Source of the DNA: Capsulimonas sp.
GTDB taxonomy: Bacteria; Armatimonadota; Armatimonadia; Armatimonadales; Capsulimonadaceae
Direction of reading: 5' to 3'
Length of the DNA stretch: 8,863 nucleotides
NCBI GenBank assembly: GCA_025963815.1
Contig: JAOQAA010000150.1
Location: forward strand, 1-8,863
Shown here: positions 6,324-8,863 of the stretch, piece after piece
How the letters are laid out: each line of letters opens with the position of its first letter
Numbering within the stretch: position 1 is the first letter of the stretch
Notes under the pieces: generated by a model
The model's database searches: none
Seen by the model: only the letters and a program-made list of their open reading frames with translations
What the model was told of the DNA's origin: nothing
Made by a program: the position numbers and the translations under genes

Positions 6324-8246
6324 ATGAACACAACCGTTAAGGGCAAACTGATCTTTCTTGTCAGCATCTTCATGCTGGGAATCCTCGCCGTATCCGCAAT
6401 TCTATGGATTTCCACCTCCAAACTCACCTATTTGCTGAACGATGCTCTGACACAGGATGCCGTATCCGTGAAGGCCTGTTACGAAATGCAGGTGGCGAAG
6501 AAATATCAGGGAGAGGCCCTCGCTCTTTACATCGCGCACCGTGAGATGGACCATGTGGATGAATGGCGCAAGCAGAATGCTGAGTTTGAGAAATGGACGA
6601 CCAGCTATCTCGCACTCGACATCACTCCCACTGAGAAAAACGCAATCACCGACATTCAGAACGCACAGGCAGCTTACATTCAGGATAGCGAAAAATTGAT
6701 CTCGCTGGTCAAAGCCAATAAAATGACCGAAGCGGCCACTTACTACGATTCGAAGATTGGACCTGCTGAGGAACATATCTTTGGCAGCCTGACACAGTTA
6801 GAAGAGCTCAACACTGGTTTTATGGATGCCAAGCTCGGCGATTCACGCAAGGCAGGCAAAGAAGCCGAGGCCCTTGGAACGGTGGTTCCCGTTCTCGCAG
6901 CCCTTCTTGGCCTGTGGCTTTCCATCTCCATTATTCGACGGATCGTGTTCTCCATCGCCACCGTCTCCGAACGGCTCGTCCAGCTGCAAACCGGCTGCAT
7001 CAGCAGCCTGACAGGCGCGGTTCGAGCGATGGAGTACGGCGACCTGACCGTTCCCGCAGTCTCAACGACTCAGCCTCTCGAAATCACCAGCAAGGACGAG
7101 TTCGGCGTGATGGCCGGCACGTTCAACGGGATGCTCTCTAATGTTCAATCGATGATTGGATCGTTTGGGAAGTCTCAGCAGGCAATCGTTGCGCTGGTGC
7201 GAAACCTTCAGCACTCAGCGGCGCATCTGGCGTCCACGTCCACCACGCTCGCATCAACCGCCGAGCAAGTGGGAGCCGGGATCGAAGAAATCAGCGCGAC
7301 GACACAGGAAGTCGCCCGCGCCAGCGAACAATCGGCGATCGGAGCTAGTGAAGTCGCGCAGGGTTCGTCGGCGCAGGCGAGAGCGCTCGCCGGCAGCACG
7401 GCCAAAATCCAGGATCTTGCGAGTTCCGCGCAGATGATCGCGAAAGAGGCCGGGGCGGCGGCCGACGCCGCAGACGAAGCCAACCAGGCGGCGACATCCG
7501 GCGTCAAGGCAGTCAATGAGACGGTTGCAGGGATGGCCGCAATCCAGCGCAAAGTCGCCCATTCTGCAGAAACAATCCAAAGTCTGGACGAAGCCTCGCA
7601 GCAGATCGGCGGAATTCTCGGCATCATCGAGGGGATCGCCGAACAAACCAACCTGCTGGCGCTGAACGCCGCCATTGAGGCCGCCCGCGCCGGTGATTCG
7701 GGACGTGGTTTTGCCGTCGTCGCGGAGGAAGTGCGCAAGCTCGCCGAACGATCGGCGTCCGCGACGAAGGAAATTGCGGTGCTTGTGCAGACAGTGCGCC
7801 AGCACACCGCCGGGGCCGTATCCGCGATGGACGACGGCACGCGGGAAGTCGCGAAGGGCGCGAAGCTTGCGGAAGAAGCCGGTTCCTCGCTCGCCCAAAT
7901 CCAGCTTGTCATCGATAAAGTCACCATGCGGGTTCAGGAGATCAACGCCACCACGGGCCGGATGAGCGCGACCTCCGCCGATGTCGCAAAGTCCATCGCC
8001 GATGTCGCCGCGATTGTCGAGCAAAGCAGCGCGGTCGCGGAAGAAATGAGCGCTTGCGCCGAGCAGGTATCCGCATCCGTACAGACCGTCGCCGGAACCA
8101 CCGTACAGCAGGCGGCGGCGGTAGAGGAAATGGCCGCGTGCGCCGAAACCCTGGCGGAAGTTTCACAGGACCTTGCCCGTCAAGTCGGCCAGTTCCACAT
8201 CGATTCGGAAACACAGCCCATTCTGCGCCTCTCAAAAGCGGCGTAA
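6324..8246 (+). CDS. Methyl-accepting chemotaxis protein (transmembrane chemoreceptor)
   Basis: The 640-aa protein has classical receptor topology: transmembrane helix 1 at about 8-30, a helical extracytoplasmic sensor at about 31-184 resembling a four-helix-bundle MCP domain, and transmembrane helix 2 at about 185-206. A HAMP region follows (about 205-280) with AMEYGDLTV and [14 protein letters not shown]. Then comes a long coiled-coil signalling domain (about 290-620). The CheA/CheW-binding hairpin tip is clear at about 434-477 ([20 protein letters not shown], then [17 protein letters not shown]). Candidate methylation helices carry Glu pairs at 321-322, 573-574 and 601-602. The HAMP region contains [16 protein letters not shown] before the GDL motif and looks longer than the minimal module. 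There is no C-terminal NWETF-type CheR/CheB tether; the protein ends RLSKAA. The ligand is unknown. No other chemotaxis gene is in the window, so it is an orphan receptor here. Confidence 0.95.
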   Translation: MNTTVKGKLIFLVSIFMLGILAVSAILWISTSKLTYLLNDALTQDAVSVKACYEMQVAKKYQGEALALYIAHREMDHVDEWRKQNAEFEKWTTSYLALDITPTEKNAITDIQNAQAAYIQDSEKLISLVKANKMTEAATYYDSKIGPAEEHIFGSLTQLEELNTGFMDAKLGDSRKAGKEAEALGTVVPVLAALLGLWLSISIIRRIVFSIATVSERLVQLQTGCISSLTGAVRAMEYGDLTVPAVSTTQPLEITSKDEFGVMAGTFNGMLSNVQSMIGSFGKSQQAIVALVRNLQHSAAHLASTSTTLASTAEQVGAGIEEISATTQEVARASEQSAIGASEVAQGSSAQARALAGSTAKIQDLASSAQMIAKEAGAAADAADEANQAATSGVKAVNETVAGMAAIQRKVAHSAETIQSLDEASQQIGGILGIIEGIAEQTNLLALNAAIEAARAGDSGRGFAVVAEEVRKLAERSASATKEIAVLVQTVRQHTAGAVSAMDDGTREVAKGAKLAEEAGSSLAQIQLVIDKVTMRVQEINATTGRMSATSADVAKSIADVAAIVEQSSAVAEEMSACAEQVSASVQTVAGTTVQQAAAVEEMAACAETLAEVSQDLARQVGQFHIDSETQPILRLSKAA

Positions 8247-8260
8247 GCCACGATGAGAGA

Positions 8261-8290
8261 TTGACAATTTTCGTAAATTCTGAGTACGAT
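8261..8290 (+). promoter_or_regulatory. Strong sigma-70-like promoter upstream of the TrmH-family gene
   Basis: A perfect -35 hexamer TTGACA (8261-8266) is followed after 18 nt by TACGAT (8285-8290; 4 of 6 matches to TATAAT). Transcription would start at about 8297, leaving a leader of roughly 108 nt before the methyltransferase gene. It begins only 14 nt after the chemoreceptor stop codon. Confidence 0.6.
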
Positions 8291-8336
8291 ATCCCCGTGA
8301 GAACTTTGGCGACGCCGAGTGTTCTCACGGGGATAT
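8289..8336. repeat. Perfect 16-bp inverted repeat (hairpin or operator)
   Basis: ATATCCCCGTGAGAAC (8289-8304) is exactly mirrored by GTTCTCACGGGGATAT (8321-8336). The 16-nt loop can itself fold (GGC 8308-8310 with GCC 8314-8316). As RNA from the chemoreceptor gene it would be a very stable 3' hairpin. It lacks a proper U-run (UAUCUUUAC follows), so efficient intrinsic termination is doubtful. As DNA its left arm overlaps the -10 box and start site of the candidate promoter, as an operator might. A transcript starting near 8297 would keep only about 8 bp of the stem. The sequence does not decide between these roles. Confidence 0.7.
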
Positions 8337-8351
8337 ATCTTTACACCAACC

Positions 8352-8397
8352 GTCTGCAAACGCAGACTTGACCACCTCGCCAGGATGAAAGATCCTG
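8352..8397 (+). promoter_or_regulatory. Two leader hairpins before the TrmH-family gene
   Basis: GTCTGC (8352-8357) and GCAGAC (8362-8367) form a perfect 6-bp stem with loop AAAC. CAGGAT (8381-8386) and ATCCTG (8392-8397) form another with loop GAAAG, ending 7 nt before the ATG at 8405. The only AGGA-like sequence in the leader lies in the 5' arm of the second stem, about 18 nt from the start codon. That is too far for ordinary Shine-Dalgarno pairing unless the hairpin brings it nearer. These could form a structured 5' UTR controlling translation. No known riboswitch or T-box motif is recognisable. Confidence 0.4.
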
Positions 8398-8404
8398 CCC
8401 ATGA

Positions 8405-8863
8405 ATGACAAAAACCAAAACTTACCCGACGCCCAACGCCGATTCGTCCCGGCGCGACACAGTCGCTCTCTTTGATCTCCTCGCGCAGCGCGACACACGC
8501 GATCGCACCCACTTTTTTCGTATTGAAGGTCTTCGCCTGCTGGCGAAGGCGATAGACAGCGGCGCCGATATCCGCGCCGTCATTCTCTCACCCAATCACA
8601 CGACGACTCCCGCCGCGCAGCGCGTGCTGCAAACTCTTCTCGATCGTCGTATTCCCATCACCCGCGTTTCAAGCGACTGCTTGGAACGTATTACCATGAC
8701 CGAGGACCCGCAGGGCTTTGCCGCCATCGTGCGCCAGCGCTGGGAATCGCTTGCCGATATCGACCCCGCCGCCGATTTGTGCTGGGTCGCCTGTGAAAGC
8801 GTCCGTTCGCCGGGCAATCTGGGGACGATTATTCGGACGGCGGATTCCGTCGGCGCGGGCGGG
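8405..8863 (+). CDS. SpoU/TrmH-family RNA 2'-O-ribose methyltransferase, 3' end cut off
   Basis: This is the first 153 residues of an open frame running off the right edge. An N-terminal substrate-binding-like domain includes FFRIEGLRLLAKAIDSGADI (about 37-56) and ITMTEDPQGFAAIVRQ (about 96-111), typical of two-domain TrmH-like methyltransferases. The SPOUT catalytic domain then begins with SPGNLGTIIRTADSVGAGG (135-153), the family motif 1 with Asn138 and Arg144. The SAM-binding trefoil-knot motifs 2 and 3 would lie beyond the window. Members methylate ribose 2'-OH groups in rRNA or tRNA; the target nucleotide is not predictable. The ATG at 8405 directly follows an in-frame TGA (8402-8404), so it is the most upstream start possible. 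An overlapping ATG at 8401 in another frame stops after 24 codons. No strong Shine-Dalgarno is visible. Family confident, exact enzyme unknown. Confidence 0.88.
   Translation, partial: MTKTKTYPTPNADSSRRDTVALFDLLAQRDTRDRTHFFRIEGLRLLAKAIDSGADIRAVILSPNHTTTPAAQRVLQTLLDRRIPITRVSSDCLERITMTEDPQGFAAIVRQRWESLADIDPAADLCWVACESVRSPGNLGTIIRTADSVGAGG

Noticed and set aside
7254..8024. Long minus-strand open frames (up to 256 codons) opposite the chemoreceptor signalling domain
   Set aside because: They are antisense shadows caused by the Ala/Glu-rich periodic coding sequence; the plus-strand product is unmistakable.
8401..8475. Short 24-codon open frame starting 4 nt before the methyltransferase start, considered as a leader peptide
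   Set aside because: It has no ribosome binding site and no run of regulatory codons, and overlapping ATGs of this kind are common by chance.

Overview
The window is GC-rich, densely coded bacterial chromosome. It has five complete genes and one gene cut by the right edge. All read rightward except the first. The organism cannot be fixed from this sequence. The short CCCCCAGAATTGGGG-type intergenic repeats, the NHL-propeller lipoprotein and the chemoreceptor architecture would suit an environmental bacterium such as an Armatimonadota member, but that is only a weak inference. No transposase, integrase, tRNA, rRNA or CRISPR array is visible.

Layout: (1) 1-129, a cluster of four degenerate G-rich repeats. 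(2) 130-759, minus strand, a macro-domain (ADP-ribose-binding type) protein. (3) 760-914, a divergent intergenic region with a 7-bp inverted repeat. (4) 915-1973, a secreted lipoprotein with a six-bladed NHL-type beta-propeller. (5) 1974-2214, a structured intergenic region with another copy of the left-edge repeat in inverted orientation, direct and inverted repeats, and no obvious promoter. (6) 2215-3696 and 3693-6248, the bacterial RNA-repair pair hen1-pnkp, joined by a TTGA start/stop overlap. (7) 6324-8246, a methyl-accepting chemotaxis protein. (8) 8247-8404, a good sigma-70-like promoter, a perfect 16-bp inverted repeat and two further hairpins. (9) 8405-8863, the N-terminal part of a SpoU/TrmH-family RNA 2'-O-ribose methyltransferase.

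The functional core is the Hen1/Pnkp RNA repair system. Pnkp heals and seals broken RNA ends with its 5'-kinase, 2',3'-phosphatase and ligase modules. Hen1 supports ligation and 2'-O-methylates the repair junction, so that a ribotoxin cannot cut the same site again. Almost every catalytic residue known from the Clostridium thermocellum enzyme can be found here, with the kinase and first phosphatase residues at identical numbers, so the system looks intact. The macro-domain protein and the second RNA 2'-O-methyltransferase are thematically related neighbours, but nothing in the sequence shows co-regulation. I found no clear novel multi-gene system. The most under-explained parts are the regulatory or structured intergenic regions before hen1 and before the TrmH-family gene, and the dispersed repeat.
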